Notes: generated from the letters alone by a model not told the origin. Numbered from the stretch's first letter, positions 16,896 to 25,868 are shown. The stretch: 64,000 bases of DNA from a candidate division CSSED10-310 bacterium (GCA_016931515.1 JAFGEQ010000005.1:62001-126000); one strand, 5' to 3'. Numbers and translations: made by a program.

Positions 16896-18311
16896 ATGCG
16901 TTCAAAAAGTTGGTTTTCCGGAAAGATCAAAACTGTTCATTTCGTTGGGATTGGCGGGATCGGTATGTCGGGGCTTGCTGAAATCCTTCTGAATCTTGGA
17001 TTCCATGTACAGGGATCGGATGCAAGAGAATCCGCCGCAACACACCGGTTGCGCGATCTTGGGGCAACTGTTTTTATTGGGCACGCGGCATGGCAGATTG
17101 AGAAAGCGGATGTCGTAGTCCATACATCCGCGGTTCGACAGGACAATCCTGAAATCCTGGCAGCCTGGAAATCTCGTCTGCCGGTAATACGGCGAGCCGA
17201 GTTGCTTGCGGAATTGATGAGACTCCAGTCAGGTATTGCCGTTGCTGGAACACATGGGAAAACAACAACAACATCGCTCGTGGCTTTAGTCCTGAGTTGT
17301 GCTGGCTTGAGTCCGACCGTGGTGATTGGCGGCAATGCAAAGAACATCGGTGCCAATGCGCGTGTTGGCGACGGACGTCATCTGGTTGCGGAGGCTGATG
17401 AGAGTGACGCCAGTTTCCTGTATCTGACACCGGAAATCGCTGTCGTTACGAATATTGAAGAAGATCATCTGGATCATTATCGGGATATCGGCCAGATTAT
17501 CAGCACATTCCGGGATTTCCTTGAGCGGGTTCCTTTTTTTGGAGCGGCGGTTGTCTGTGGTGACGACCGGAATATTCGCAGCATCATTCGCACATATCGC
17601 CGACGATTGCTGCGATACGGATTGGCTGCCGACAACGATCTGATAGCCGCTCTGCATCCACCCCATGATGGATCTCAGCCGTTCAGTGTTTCTCTGCATG
17701 GAAAAGACCTGGGGATCTTCACTCTGCCTGTTCCGGGAGTGCATATGGTACTCAACAGCCTCGCAGCAATCGGCGTTGCGATTCATCTTGATATTCCGGT
17801 TCCTGTGATAAAGGATGCCCTCGCATCGTATCAGGGTGTCAGGCGGAGGATGGAGATCAAGGGTGAGACTCATGGCATAATCGTTATTGATGATTACGCG
17901 CATCACCCGACAGAGATACGGGCGTCTCTTTCTGCTTTGAGAAGCTGGAAAAGCAACCCGATAACGGTAGTATTTGAGCCGCACCGATATTCTCGAACAA
18001 AGTTTTTTCTCGATGAATTTGCTGCTGCCTTGGAAGGAGTGGAGCACATTCTGATTCTACCGGTGTATGCAGCTTCCGAAGAAGAGTATGAGGGAATAAC
18101 GGCGGATTTACTGATCGAGCGCTGTCGGTCTCGTTATGGCGATGCGGTGCATGCACCGGCTGATTTCAACGAAGCCGTCCGGTTTCTGGCTGATGAGACT
18201 GTGCCCGGGAGTATTGTTGTGACGCTTGGCGCGGGCAATGTGACACAGGTAGGAGAATTGCTTCTGGTGGAACTCGAGAAACGAGATCAGCACGGGAGAG
18301 CGGCTTTATAA
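16896..18311 (+). CDS. murC: UDP-N-acetylmuramate--L-alanine ligase
   Basis: ATP-dependent ligase that adds L-Ala to UDP-MurNAc in the cytoplasm. The N-terminal HFVGIGGIGMSGLAEIL (about residues 14-30) is the UDP-MurNAc binding domain; GTHGKTTTTSLVALVL (about 113-128) is the ATP loop. EADESDASFL and NIEEDHLDHY (metal/ATP binding) and DDYAHHPTEI follow, all standard for MurC. Length 471 is typical. GGGAGA precedes the ATG. It ends the operon, 3 bp from the convergent phosphatase gene. Confidence 0.96.
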   Translation: MRSKSWFSGKIKTVHFVGIGGIGMSGLAEILLNLGFHVQGSDARESAATHRLRDLGATVFIGHAAWQIEKADVVVHTSAVRQDNPEILAAWKSRLPVIRRAELLAELMRLQSGIAVAGTHGKTTTTSLVALVLSCAGLSPTVVIGGNAKNIGANARVGDGRHLVAEADESDASFLYLTPEIAVVTNIEEDHLDHYRDIGQIISTFRDFLERVPFFGAAVVCGDDRNIRSIIRTYRRRLLRYGLAADNDLIAALHPPHDGSQPFSVSLHGKDLGIFTLPVPGVHMVLNSLAAIGVAIHLDIPVPVIKDALASYQGVRRRMEIKGETHGIIVIDDYAHHPTEIRASLSALRSWKSNPITVVFEPHRYSRTKFFLDEFAAALEGVEHILILPVYAASEEEYEGITADLLIERCRSRYGDAVHAPADFNEAVRFLADETVPGSIVVTLGAGNVTQVGELLLVELEKRDQHGRAAL

Positions 18312-18314
18312 CGT

Positions 18315-19526
18315 TTAGAACTGGGCTCTCGGATCACCGATTCGTCGGATCACGACCAGGGTTTGATCGTCAGTGCGTGTATCCGAACCGGAAAATTCAA
18401 AAATGCACTCGAAGATTTTATCGACCATTTCATGGGCGGTGACATTCATATTGTCAGTAATGAATGCTTTCAGGCGTTCGACTCCGAACATTTCCTTGGT
18501 TTTGTTTCGGGCTTCAGTGATTCCATCGGAGTAGATCACCAGGTAGTCACCGGGCATCATGAAAGCGAAACCCCGTTTATAAGTTGCTTTGGGATTCGGA
18601 CCCAGCACCATACCTCCACGCTGCAAATCGTAGATACCTGTTTGAGTTGCGAAGAGCGGTGCCGGATGACCGGCGTTTGTATATACCAGGTGACCGTAAT
18701 CTTCGAGTTCACAGTAGAACATTGACACGAATCGACTGGACAGGTTGGATCGATGAATGACCTGGTTCAGTTGGTCCATCATAAACTCTATTTTTAACTT
18801 GGAGAACATCGCCATACGCAATCCGGTGATTGCGTCACGAGCCTGCAGGGCTGCCGGCAATCCATGCCCGACGGCATCCAGAACAGCGATACCAAGGGAG
18901 TCATCTCCGATGCGAAAGTAATCAAAAGCATCCCCACCAACCAGGGTTGCCGGCACGCTCCGACCATAGACTTCAAAGTTGGCAAGGCTGACTTCGTAGT
19001 CGGGCAAAAGGGACAATTGGATTTCGCGTGCTTTTAGAAACTCATCCTGCAACATCAATTCGCGAAGCTTGAAGTTGGTGGCGAATCGGATTGTATTCAG
19101 CGAAAAGATCAATTGCTGCTCGTCTACTGGTTCATCTACGCTAAACGAAACAAGATATTTATCACCGTGTCCGACAGCGATTGCAGCAAAAGTATTCGTG
19201 ACAAGAAAAGGTTCCAAATTGATATCGAGCTCTTTGTCATCCTTATGCATGATCACATATTTGTTTTCACGGATACGGATCACGGGAAGATATTGCGCCG
19301 GGAAGCGTAAGCCGATGTACTTATCGTTTGAGTCACCAATCTGCCTCTCCAGAACATAGTCATTCTCAACCCGGGCGTACAAGCGACCACTGCGAATGCC
19401 CAGTGCGTCGCCATATCCTCTGACGACGACTTCCAGAACCTGGTAAATCAGCTCCTGCTCGTCCTGCGTATATTCCAGCGCGGCAACTGTACTCTCGATT
19501 TTTTTATACAGCTGTTTGAATTCCAT
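18315..19526 (-). CDS. SpoIIE/RsbU-type PPM serine phosphatase
   Basis: A 403-residue cytosolic protein. Residues 1-160 have no signature I can name; they may form a sensory domain (GAF-like in related proteins). The C-terminal PPM phosphatase domain has LVGGDAFDYFRIG (metal-binding GGD), AVLDAVGHGLPAALQA, VYTNAGHPAPL and the terminal GDYLVIYSDGITEARN with DDQTLVVIRR. Such proteins dephosphorylate anti-sigma-factor antagonists; no antagonist or anti-sigma gene is adjacent, so its partner is unknown. I chose ATG 19526 because a terminator hairpin (19541-19572) spans the upstream alternative at 19565. Confidence 0.85.
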   Translation of the reverse strand: MEFKQLYKKIESTVAALEYTQDEQELIYQVLEVVVRGYGDALGIRSGRLYARVENDYVLERQIGDSNDKYIGLRFPAQYLPVIRIRENKYVIMHKDDKELDINLEPFLVTNTFAAIAVGHGDKYLVSFSVDEPVDEQQLIFSLNTIRFATNFKLRELMLQDEFLKAREIQLSLLPDYEVSLANFEVYGRSVPATLVGGDAFDYFRIGDDSLGIAVLDAVGHGLPAALQARDAITGLRMAMFSKLKIEFMMDQLNQVIHRSNLSSRFVSMFYCELEDYGHLVYTNAGHPAPLFATQTGIYDLQRGGMVLGPNPKATYKRGFAFMMPGDYLVIYSDGITEARNKTKEMFGVERLKAFITDNMNVTAHEMVDKIFECIFEFSGSDTRTDDQTLVVIRRIGDPRAQF

Positions 19527-19540
19527 CTCCCGGTCTCCGA

Positions 19541-19572
19541 AAACACGGCCCACGGGAAAATCCATGGGCCGT
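19541..19572 (-). terminator. Intrinsic terminator of the focA/small-protein transcript
   Basis: An 8-bp stem ACGGCCCA/TGGGCCGT (19545-19552 with 19565-19572) is followed on the minus strand by GTTTTC. It lies 73 nt past the small-protein stop. The stem is strong but the U-run is short. Confidence 0.65.
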
Positions 19573-19644
19573 ATTGATCGTATTTTTCTTTAGTGAATTA
19601 TGTCGTTGCGTCCGATAAAAAGTCCTGTCTGATCATCGGCGAAA

Positions 19645-19827
19645 CTAAAACATATGATCGCCGTATTCGGCATCATGCCAGACGACCAGTGCATAGTGCT
19701 CTACCTTGCCGTCTTTGACGACGGAGGAGAAGGCGACATGTTTCACGTCATGCCGGTCATCAGAGATAACCTTATCGAGATTTTCTTTTTCATCGGGCAG
19801 CTTGATGATCATGTGTTTCTTTTTCAT
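19645..19827 (-). CDS. Small conserved-looking hypothetical protein
   Basis: A 60-residue cytosolic protein, basic at the N-terminus (MKKKHMIIKLPDEKENL) and ending in a hydrophobic strand plus HALV-like segment (HYALVVWHDAEYGDHMF). AGGAGA precedes the ATG at good spacing. It follows focA by 53 bp on the same strand and ends before a terminator, so it is likely the last gene of the formate channel transcript. I do not recognise the family. The two-strand beta look (HVAFSSVV..., HYALVVWHD) and His-rich end could bind metal, but that is guesswork. Confidence 0.65.
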   Translation of the reverse strand: MKKKHMIIKLPDEKENLDKVISDDRHDVKHVAFSSVVKDGKVEHYALVVWHDAEYGDHMF

Positions 19828-19880
19828 TGATATCGTCTCCTGTAAGCTTGAAACGCAAGGTTAAATGATTGACAATCCGT

Positions 19881-20702
19881 TTAATTCTTTGCTTCTGTTG
19901 AACGGACGAATATCCACCAGTATACGATACCGGTAAATATGGCGCCACCGATGAGGTTTCCGAGCGTAACGAAACTGAGATTTTTCAAAAAACCACCGAC
20001 ATTAAGGGCATCAAGCTGGTCGGGAGTTACTTTTTCAGCGGCTGCGGCAAATCCCTTGGAAAAAAGTCCGGCGGGAATGAAATACATATTGGCGACACAG
20101 TGCTCAAAACCCGATGAAACGAAGGCCATAATCGGAAAGAAAATGCCCCATACTTTTCCTGAAATGTCCTGAGCGGCCAATGCCATCATAACGGCAAGAC
20201 ACACAAGCCAGTTACAGCCGATGCCACGGAAGATCATCTGAGTAGGTGTCAGCATACATTTGCCGCTGGCAATGGAAATGGCGGTAGTACCAACCACCCC
20301 ATTTGTCAAACCGCTCATTTTAGCAATCATCCAGGCCAGGAAAATCGAACCGATCAAGTTCCCCACGTATACCGGTATCCAATTCCGGAGCAGGGCACCC
20401 ACAGATATTTTTTTCTCCATCAGGGCGACAGTCATGAGGTTGTTTCCAGTCCAGAGTTCTGATCCCGGAATGATGACAAGCATAAGGCCGACACTGAAAA
20501 CTGCGCCTGTGAGAAACTTTTTAAGGCCGATCCATTCACAGGGCCCGGTGGCAATCGTGGTCGCGAGATGGGCGGCAAAACCGATGAAAACTCCCGCAAG
20601 AATTCCGAGAGCCAGCATTTTGCCGATTGTCAGTGCGGCTTTCTTTTGCCCGACCGATACTAAAAGTTTGGAAAGATCAACTGGAGCTAAAAAATCTGCC
20701 AT
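19881..20702 (-). CDS. focA: Formate/nitrite transporter (FocA/FdhC family)
   Basis: A 273-residue inner-membrane channel with six hydrophobic segments. GVFIGFAAHLATTIA and GNLIGSIFLAWMIA match the family repeats; CNWLVCLAVMMA and PAGLFSKGFAAA are the second half. FocA homologs form pentamers that pass formate, with NirC and HSC being relatives; formate is the likely substrate because formate dehydrogenase, fdhD and mobA follow in the same region. AAGGAGGA precedes the ATG. It lies downstream of a 377-bp untranslated stretch, and a 60-aa gene follows it. The gene symbol reflects the family; formate rather than nitrite specificity is inference from context. Confidence 0.9.
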   Translation of the reverse strand: MADFLAPVDLSKLLVSVGQKKAALTIGKMLALGILAGVFIGFAAHLATTIATGPCEWIGLKKFLTGAVFSVGLMLVIIPGSELWTGNNLMTVALMEKKISVGALLRNWIPVYVGNLIGSIFLAWMIAKMSGLTNGVVGTTAISIASGKCMLTPTQMIFRGIGCNWLVCLAVMMALAAQDISGKVWGIFFPIMAFVSSGFEHCVANMYFIPAGLFSKGFAAAAEKVTPDQLDALNVGGFLKNLSFVTLGNLIGGAIFTGIVYWWIFVRSTEAKN

Positions 20703-21079
20703 GTATTCCTCCTTGTGCCTATTAGCACTATACCTATGGTTAACTGTGCCGTGCGGTTCCCCCTCCCAGGAAGATCCACATCACATTCTCAATACACCAG
20801 CCCAAATCTTATTATACTCAAACACAGTCTGTTTTCGGGTGGTAACGGTGCTCGAGTACAAGTGGTTCATTTTACACTTCTTTACAGTAAAAATGCTTTT
20901 TTGAATCCGTAACATTCCAGACAGCAGGCACTTTGCACGGATGTATTCAATGAACCGACAAAATTCAATATCATAAATGAAAGGATTAAATCAACGATGG
21001 AATAGTTTTTTCCTTTTCAAGGGTCGAAAATGGATCGACGTATTATCTGACAATAAGTGGTAAAATGGAGTGGATGCGA
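20703..21079. other. Gene-free stretch upstream of focA
   Basis: About 377 bp with no credible gene. A TATAAT (minus strand, 20811-20816) stands about 110 nt upstream of focA, but no good -35 is at 16-18 nt from it. I see no known riboswitch or sigma-54 site. It probably holds the focA promoter and leader. Confidence 0.4.
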
Positions 21080-21112
21080 AAAAAACCGCGTTATGAATGA
21101 ACGCGGTTTTTT
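21080..21112. terminator. Bidirectional intrinsic terminator
   Basis: ACCGCGTT and AACGCGGT form a 8-bp stem with a 7-nt loop; the 5' arm is preceded by a run of A and the 3' arm followed by TTTTT. It lies 24 nt past the end of the ATP-grasp-like gene A (minus strand), so it likely ends that transcript. Confidence 0.85.
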
Positions 21113-21135
21113 ATGTCCTGAAAACAACGGATGGA

Positions 21136-22527
21136 TCAGAAGGTTATTTCTGTCCGCCCGTCAAGGATAGCCTGGAGCAGTGGGCCGAAAGTCAGATCTT
21201 TTTTGCCTTCCGGTGATCGCAGATGACCCAGGACGAGAGGTGATACTTCGGCTCCGGATGAGATGTTTGTCAGCAGGGAGTTCCCATTGCTGACACCAGG
21301 CCCGCAGGGTACGGAACGACTCATTCCTGAAACGAAGTCCCATGTATCGAATTCGGCGTTATACAAGGCATTGATGCGAGTGTCATATACCAGTCGCTTG
21401 TCAGGTCCCAGCACTCGGGCATCGACCAGGCGCAATTGCTGAACCGCCGTATCCTCGTTAAAATTCTTCAGAGCATCAAGCTCTTTTCGAACCTCATCCT
21501 CATTCAGATGAATCATGTGGCGTCCGGATGCATCCAGATAAAGGTATTCAACAGCTTTGTCCGTTACTTTTCGATTGAAATACAGGAAAACACCTTTTCC
21601 ACCGGTTGAATTCCACTTCTTCATAACCCAACCGCCATAGGATGCGAGTTCTGCAACATTTGAAGGTGTCACTTCACTGTCCAGCAATGTTTTAGGTCTG
21701 GATACCGGCCTGTCGGGATGCTCTGCCTCCCATCGGCGGAACGCTCTTTCTTCAATGGTTTTTGAACGAAGATCATCAATCTTCCAGGGATTGACAAACA
21801 TTGTGTCAGGAGTCTCGTTAATAATCTGAGCAGCTAGCTTCTCTCCATAAAAAACAGGAACATGTATCCGTTCTATCCGCCTGTAAACCATGTCGATCGG
21901 TTTACCATGAACCCAGAGTTTGCCATTTCGTACCTCCGGTTTTTCATCGGGTGTTATCCGGTATGTCTCCATACTGGCTTTTTCGAAAGCCTTGATCATC
22001 AGGACATGAGCAGTTTCTTCTTCGCTCTCCGGATAGGGCCTCGTGAAAACAGCCGCACGCGGCATTCCACTTCCACCCCGACGATGAAAAAGACCAATCA
22101 TCATGCTGGCGATACGCTGTCGAACCATCGTCGGATGACTGGGATAATCCACCCGGTCCGGATCGAATCCCTTAACCTGGAGACGTCTGTAAAGTTTCAA
22201 GGCATCAACAGCCGGACAAGCGGGGTAAGAGTTGCAGCATGGGCCTTCGACAAGTGTTGGGCGAATATCGATGATATGTCGCGGATTTGATGGATCGACT
22301 TTTCCCATAAAAAGAATATCAAGACCCAACAGGTAACTATGAGGTAATTTTTCTTCTCGGCAATACTTCATATAGGCTGCTAGCGCATTACGGCCAACCT
22401 CCATCGCCTGCTCCCATGCATGATCCACCAGCCATGTAGGAGATTCATCATAACATGGAATGATGTCTTCCTGTCCCAAACCACCGTCCGTCAACCTAAG
22501 ATCTTCACCTCTGTAAAACATATCCAA
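21136..22527 (-). CDS. ATP-grasp-like protein of unknown function (paralog A)
   Basis: A 463-residue soluble protein. The first half has a conserved Cys block VEGPCCNSYPACP (about residues 83-95) not seen in standard ATP-grasp enzymes. The second half looks like an ATP-grasp fold: WVMKKWNSTGGKGVF (nucleotide loop), VQQLRLVDARVL, DTRINALYN, and MSRSVPCGPGVSNGNSLLTNISSGAEVSPL near the end, similar to the metal-binding tail of glutathione-synthetase-like enzymes. It is highly similar along its length to the gene just upstream (22597-24030) and 69 bp away, a tandem duplication. The location between focA and mobA-fdhD suggests a link to formate metabolism, but the substrate is unknown. The ATP-grasp assignment is by motif only. 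Confidence 0.7.
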   Translation of the reverse strand: MDMFYRGEDLRLTDGGLGQEDIIPCYDESPTWLVDHAWEQAMEVGRNALAAYMKYCREEKLPHSYLLGLDILFMGKVDPSNPRHIIDIRPTLVEGPCCNSYPACPAVDALKLYRRLQVKGFDPDRVDYPSHPTMVRQRIASMMIGLFHRRGGSGMPRAAVFTRPYPESEEETAHVLMIKAFEKASMETYRITPDEKPEVRNGKLWVHGKPIDMVYRRIERIHVPVFYGEKLAAQIINETPDTMFVNPWKIDDLRSKTIEERAFRRWEAEHPDRPVSRPKTLLDSEVTPSNVAELASYGGWVMKKWNSTGGKGVFLYFNRKVTDKAVEYLYLDASGRHMIHLNEDEVRKELDALKNFNEDTAVQQLRLVDARVLGPDKRLVYDTRINALYNAEFDTWDFVSGMSRSVPCGPGVSNGNSLLTNISSGAEVSPLVLGHLRSPEGKKDLTFGPLLQAILDGRTEITF

Positions 22528-22596
22528 TACCTCCTTCGATAAAACGACGGCCGGACTTCAACAGCCCGGCCGGCGCGTCATTATCTCCGATGCGAT

Positions 22597-24030
22597 TTAA
22601 CTGAATTCAACATCTGTTTTACCATTATTAAGGGCAGTAAGAAGCGGGCCAAACTTCATTTCCGAACGGTCGGCGCCTTTCTTGACATGACCCATGATCA
22701 ACGGGCTGACTTCCGCACCCATCGAAACATTTGTTAACAGACTGTTTCCATTCTCGACACTTGGGCCGCATGGAACGGATCGGCTCATCCCCGACAGGAA
22801 TTCCCATTTCTTGTTCTTGCTGTCGTATAACACATTTATCCGGGTGTCATACGCCAGTTTTTTATTGTCGCTCAAATCACGGGCATCTACGAAGCGCATC
22901 TGCTGAATGGCTGTATCTTCATTGAAATCATCGAATTTTTTAAGTTCAACTTCCATTTCAGCTTTATTCAGAACCAGCATGTGCCGTCCATCATAGCGAT
23001 TGTACAATTTCGTCGCGACGAGTCCACCCACTTCCTGATTGACATGCATGAAGACGCCCTTGCCGCCGGTGGAGTTCCATCGTTTCATGACCCAACCACC
23101 CGCTTCAGCCAGCTTGCGAACCGAGTGGCTGTTTATTTCTTTATCCAGCAGTGTGACCGGCCGGGATACTTTGATACCGGTCGCTTCCTCATATTGCCGG
23201 AAAGCACGTTCCTCAATGGTTTTGGATCGAAGATCATCTATTTTCCATGGATTGATAAAAATTGTATTGGGTGTTTCGGAGACAACTTTCCGGGCAAATT
23301 CCTCTTCATAAAATTTAACCCACTCCATCTCGCGATATTCCCTGTGTGGCGGATGTGCCTGCCCTGGGAGATGAATCCGCTCGATCCGGCGCCAAACCAT
23401 ATCAATCGGCCGTCCATTGACCCATAATTTGTTGTTTCGGACTTCCGGTTTTTCATCAGGAGTGACCCGATAACCTTCCATTCCATATTCTTTCAGCTTC
23501 TGAAGCGTCAGGTTATGTGCAGTTTCCTCCTCGGATAGATCGTATGGGCGAGTGAATACTGCGACCACGGGTTTTCGGGAGGAGTCGCCTTTTTCCATCC
23601 AGATGTTCTGGAAAAGAGTGGCAATTTTGTCTAGAATTTTCTCCGGATGAGTCGGATATTCGACAACATCGGGATTGTGACCGGTATGCTTTAATTGCCC
23701 GTAAAGGCGTGACGCCCAAAGATTCGGGCAAGCCGGATAACTATTGCAGCAGGGACCTTCAAGCAATGTGGGACGGATATCAACCACCTTTTTATGGTTG
23801 TTGGGATCGATTTGTCCCATTACGAGAATATCCAGACCCAGCAGGTAGCTGTGAGGCAGGTGATTTTTCTCGCAATACATCATGTACGCATTCAGGGAAT
23901 TATTTGCCACTTCCATGAATTTGTCCCAGGCTTTGTCAACAATCCACGTGGGTGATTCCAGATACGCCGGTAACGGGCTTTCGTGGCCTCTGTCGCCGAT
24001 CAGAAGCTGGAGGTGTTCCGGAAACTGCAT
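22597..24030 (-). CDS. ATP-grasp-like protein of unknown function (paralog B)
   Basis: A 477-residue soluble paralog of the next gene. It shares EGPCCNSYPACP, DMVWRRIERIH, NPWKIDDLRSKTIEERAFR, WVMKRWNSTGGKGVF and SMGAEVSPL, and keeps the two paired Cys (CC) and a further Cys. It has a short insertion (HPPHREYREMEWVKFYEEEF, about residues 226-245) absent from paralog A. AAGGAGGA precedes the ATG. Both genes lie on the minus strand after fdhD-mobA with a 267-bp gap. Retention of both copies, with all motifs intact, suggests different substrates or a heterodimer. I do not recognise a characterised family. Confidence 0.7.
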   Translation of the reverse strand: MQFPEHLQLLIGDRGHESPLPAYLESPTWIVDKAWDKFMEVANNSLNAYMMYCEKNHLPHSYLLGLDILVMGQIDPNNHKKVVDIRPTLLEGPCCNSYPACPNLWASRLYGQLKHTGHNPDVVEYPTHPEKILDKIATLFQNIWMEKGDSSRKPVVAVFTRPYDLSEEETAHNLTLQKLKEYGMEGYRVTPDEKPEVRNNKLWVNGRPIDMVWRRIERIHLPGQAHPPHREYREMEWVKFYEEEFARKVVSETPNTIFINPWKIDDLRSKTIEERAFRQYEEATGIKVSRPVTLLDKEINSHSVRKLAEAGGWVMKRWNSTGGKGVFMHVNQEVGGLVATKLYNRYDGRHMLVLNKAEMEVELKKFDDFNEDTAIQQMRFVDARDLSDNKKLAYDTRINVLYDSKNKKWEFLSGMSRSVPCGPSVENGNSLLTNVSMGAEVSPLIMGHVKKGADRSEMKFGPLLTALNNGKTDVEFS

Positions 24031-24168
24031 GTCGTCCTCCTTGAAAAATGGTTAATGTCTGTCTGTTCAGTTTGTTCCAATGGTCAAGAACTCACTAAAG
24101 GAATGGGACTTTATCAATTCCCGGTTAAAAGTCAAGACGATCGCTAACGTGGAAACAGCGAACAGTCA

Positions 24169-24190
24169 GACTGAATTCGCTCATTCAGTC
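24169..24190. repeat. Perfect inverted repeat upstream of ATP-grasp gene pair
   Basis: GACTGAAT (24169-24176) and ATTCAGTC (24183-24190) with a 6-nt centre. No U-run follows on either strand, so it is not a typical terminator. It lies 139 bp upstream of paralog B in the mobA-to-paralog gap and may be a regulator site or RNA hairpin. The rest of the 24031-24297 gap shows no gene I trust. Confidence 0.45.
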
Positions 24191-24297
24191 ACGAATGATC
24201 TGGATGTCGGATGGTACCGAGCAACCAACATTCGGTTTGTCGGGTTTGGGGCTCACACTTATCCTGATCGTCTTAAAGGCATTTCGATAGAGTCTGC

Positions 24298-24933
24298 TTA
24301 TATCCCTGCTTCCATCGATTCTGTTTCGTCGGGTAAGGATTCGTTTTGACTTCGGGCCAGCTTGATCGCTCGTTCATAGTCGGCCGGTTTATTAATGTTG
24401 AATAATCGTTTTTTCCATTTTTGATCTGCGCCGACGTCGATGATATGCGTGGTGATCTGATCCCAGAACCCCGTTACTTTGCGTCCACCCTGCTCAAGGT
24501 AGGACTGGATACTTGGAAGGCAGGATTTTGTGTAGAATCCAAACAGAGGGTGCACGCCATCATCGGTTCGCACAACCGTGACATCCGCTCCGCTGGCAGA
24601 CCGATGGAGAAAGTATACCCCATGAAGATCAAGAAACGGCAGGTCAGCCGCAGTGACGAATGCATGGTGATGCAGAGCAGCTTTCAAGCCTGTGTAGAGG
24701 CCGTAGAGAGGTCCGGAACGCTCATCATCCGTTAACCATCGAACACCGGGAATATCGGCTGAAGTGGCATTACCAACAACGCATACATCGGATATGTCAT
24801 GTCGAAAAACATTGATCGCGTTAATCAGAAGGTTTCCTTCACCCCAAGGCAGGAGCAGTTTATTTATACCCATCCGACGGCTGGATCCGCCGGCAAGAAT
24901 GATGGCTGAATAGGGGAAACGGGAGTCACTCAT
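24298..24933 (-). CDS. mobA: Molybdenum cofactor guanylyltransferase
   Basis: Transfers GMP from GTP to molybdopterin to make the MGD cofactor required by formate dehydrogenase. The N-terminal AIILAGGSSRRMGINKLLLPWG (nucleotidyltransferase signature LAGGxSxRMGxxK, about residues 9-30) and VTAADLPFLD (metal/substrate site) are clear. Its ATG overlaps the fdhD stop (ATGA), so the two are translationally coupled; 211 residues is near the usual 190-200. The frame extends upstream, but that would lie inside fdhD. Confidence 0.88.
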   Translation of the reverse strand: MSDSRFPYSAIILAGGSSRRMGINKLLLPWGEGNLLINAINVFRHDISDVCVVGNATSADIPGVRWLTDDERSGPLYGLYTGLKAALHHHAFVTAADLPFLDLHGVYFLHRSASGADVTVVRTDDGVHPLFGFYTKSCLPSIQSYLEQGGRKVTGFWDQITTHIIDVGADQKWKKRLFNINKPADYERAIKLARSQNESLPDETESMEAGI

Positions 24934-25703
24934 TGTATTTCGACGCGTTCCGGATGTGTATAGACGCTGCACTGATTCCATCTGGCAAAACCAATCAATG
25001 TCAAACCATGTTCATGCGCGGTACGAATGGCGATACCGGTTGGTGCGGATCGGGACACGAGCAGTGGAATTCGGGCGCGAATGGTTTTCATCACTATATC
25101 ACTGCTGATTCTTCCGGTACTGACCAGGAATGCTTTCTCGGGGATCGGCCAGAGATGCAGAATGGCATGCCCGATCACCTTATCCGAGGCATTATGCCTT
25201 CCAACATCATCGTGTATCCAGAGAAACTTTCCCGATAGCCATAATCCGGCTGAATGGACTCCTCCCGTTGCCCGGAAAAGATCAGATGCGTGACTGAGGT
25301 TGTCGATCGCAGTGAGAACTTCAGACAGGGAGAATCTGATCGTTGAATTGAGATAGGGGAGAATGTAATTGGAACAGCCCGACCGCATAAAGCCTCTGCT
25401 GCTGGTAACTGTATCTGGAGTCTTATCAACAGGGAAGTCAGTTGCAGGCCGCTGCTTCAGAAATACGTCGACGGTTGAATTCATACGATCGATCCGGATG
25501 GTATCGATATCGTCGGGACCGTTCAGATATCCTTCGTTCAGCAGGAATCCGGCAGCCAGAAAATCCAATGAATCGGCCAGCGCCATCAATCCGGTGATCT
25601 CCCGGCCATCGATCCTTATACTTACACGTGTTTCGGTGACCACGTCATCTTCAACCGTCTCTACTCGACCGTCCCTAAACCGTCTGACAAGCCATTTCTC
25701 CAT
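24930..25703 (-). CDS. fdhD: Formate dehydrogenase accessory sulfurtransferase
   Basis: Sulfurates the molybdenum cofactor for formate dehydrogenase, transferring sulfur from a Cys desulfurase. FATGGVHSAGLW-type RATGGVHSAG (about residues 145-155), HDDVGRHNASDKVIG and STGRISSDIVMK are family signatures. The usual CxxC loop reads RSGCSNY here, with one Cys only. Chosen start at 25703 has GGGAG 9 nt upstream (257 aa); the frame extends 12 codons further. It is the first gene before mobA and divergent from the fdhA operon. Confidence 0.9.
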   Translation of the reverse strand: MEKWLVRRFRDGRVETVEDDVVTETRVSIRIDGREITGLMALADSLDFLAAGFLLNEGYLNGPDDIDTIRIDRMNSTVDVFLKQRPATDFPVDKTPDTVTSSRGFMRSGCSNYILPYLNSTIRFSLSEVLTAIDNLSHASDLFRATGGVHSAGLWLSGKFLWIHDDVGRHNASDKVIGHAILHLWPIPEKAFLVSTGRISSDIVMKTIRARIPLLVSRSAPTGIAIRTAHEHGLTLIGFARWNQCSVYTHPERVEIQ

Positions 25704-25840
25704 CCTGTCGTCTCCCGGGCGAAATCTTATCACCGGCAAAAAGTATACGCTACATGAAAAAGTGCTCCATCCAAGACATTTAATGAAAGACTATCGGTGA
25801 CAATATTTTACCGTAAAGTTGTTTATTCAACCTCATATGG

Positions 25841-25868
25841 TTGTGTTTATTCCTAAGCGGGATATAAT
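25841..25868 (+). promoter_or_regulatory. Promoter of the formate dehydrogenase operon
   Basis: TTGTGT (25841-25846) and a perfect TATAAT (25863-25868) are 16 nt apart, about 170 nt upstream of the first start codon (26039). The long leader could carry regulation, but I see no known element in it. The 335-bp gap 25704-26038 has no other feature. Confidence 0.7.

Noticed and set aside
20703-21079. Riboswitch upstream of focA
   Set aside because: I found no consensus of a known riboswitch; the hairpin content is weak.
24080-24349. 89-codon plus-strand open frame in the mobA upstream gap
   Set aside because: Low-complexity residues with no recognised domain; overlaps the mobA end and has no promoter.
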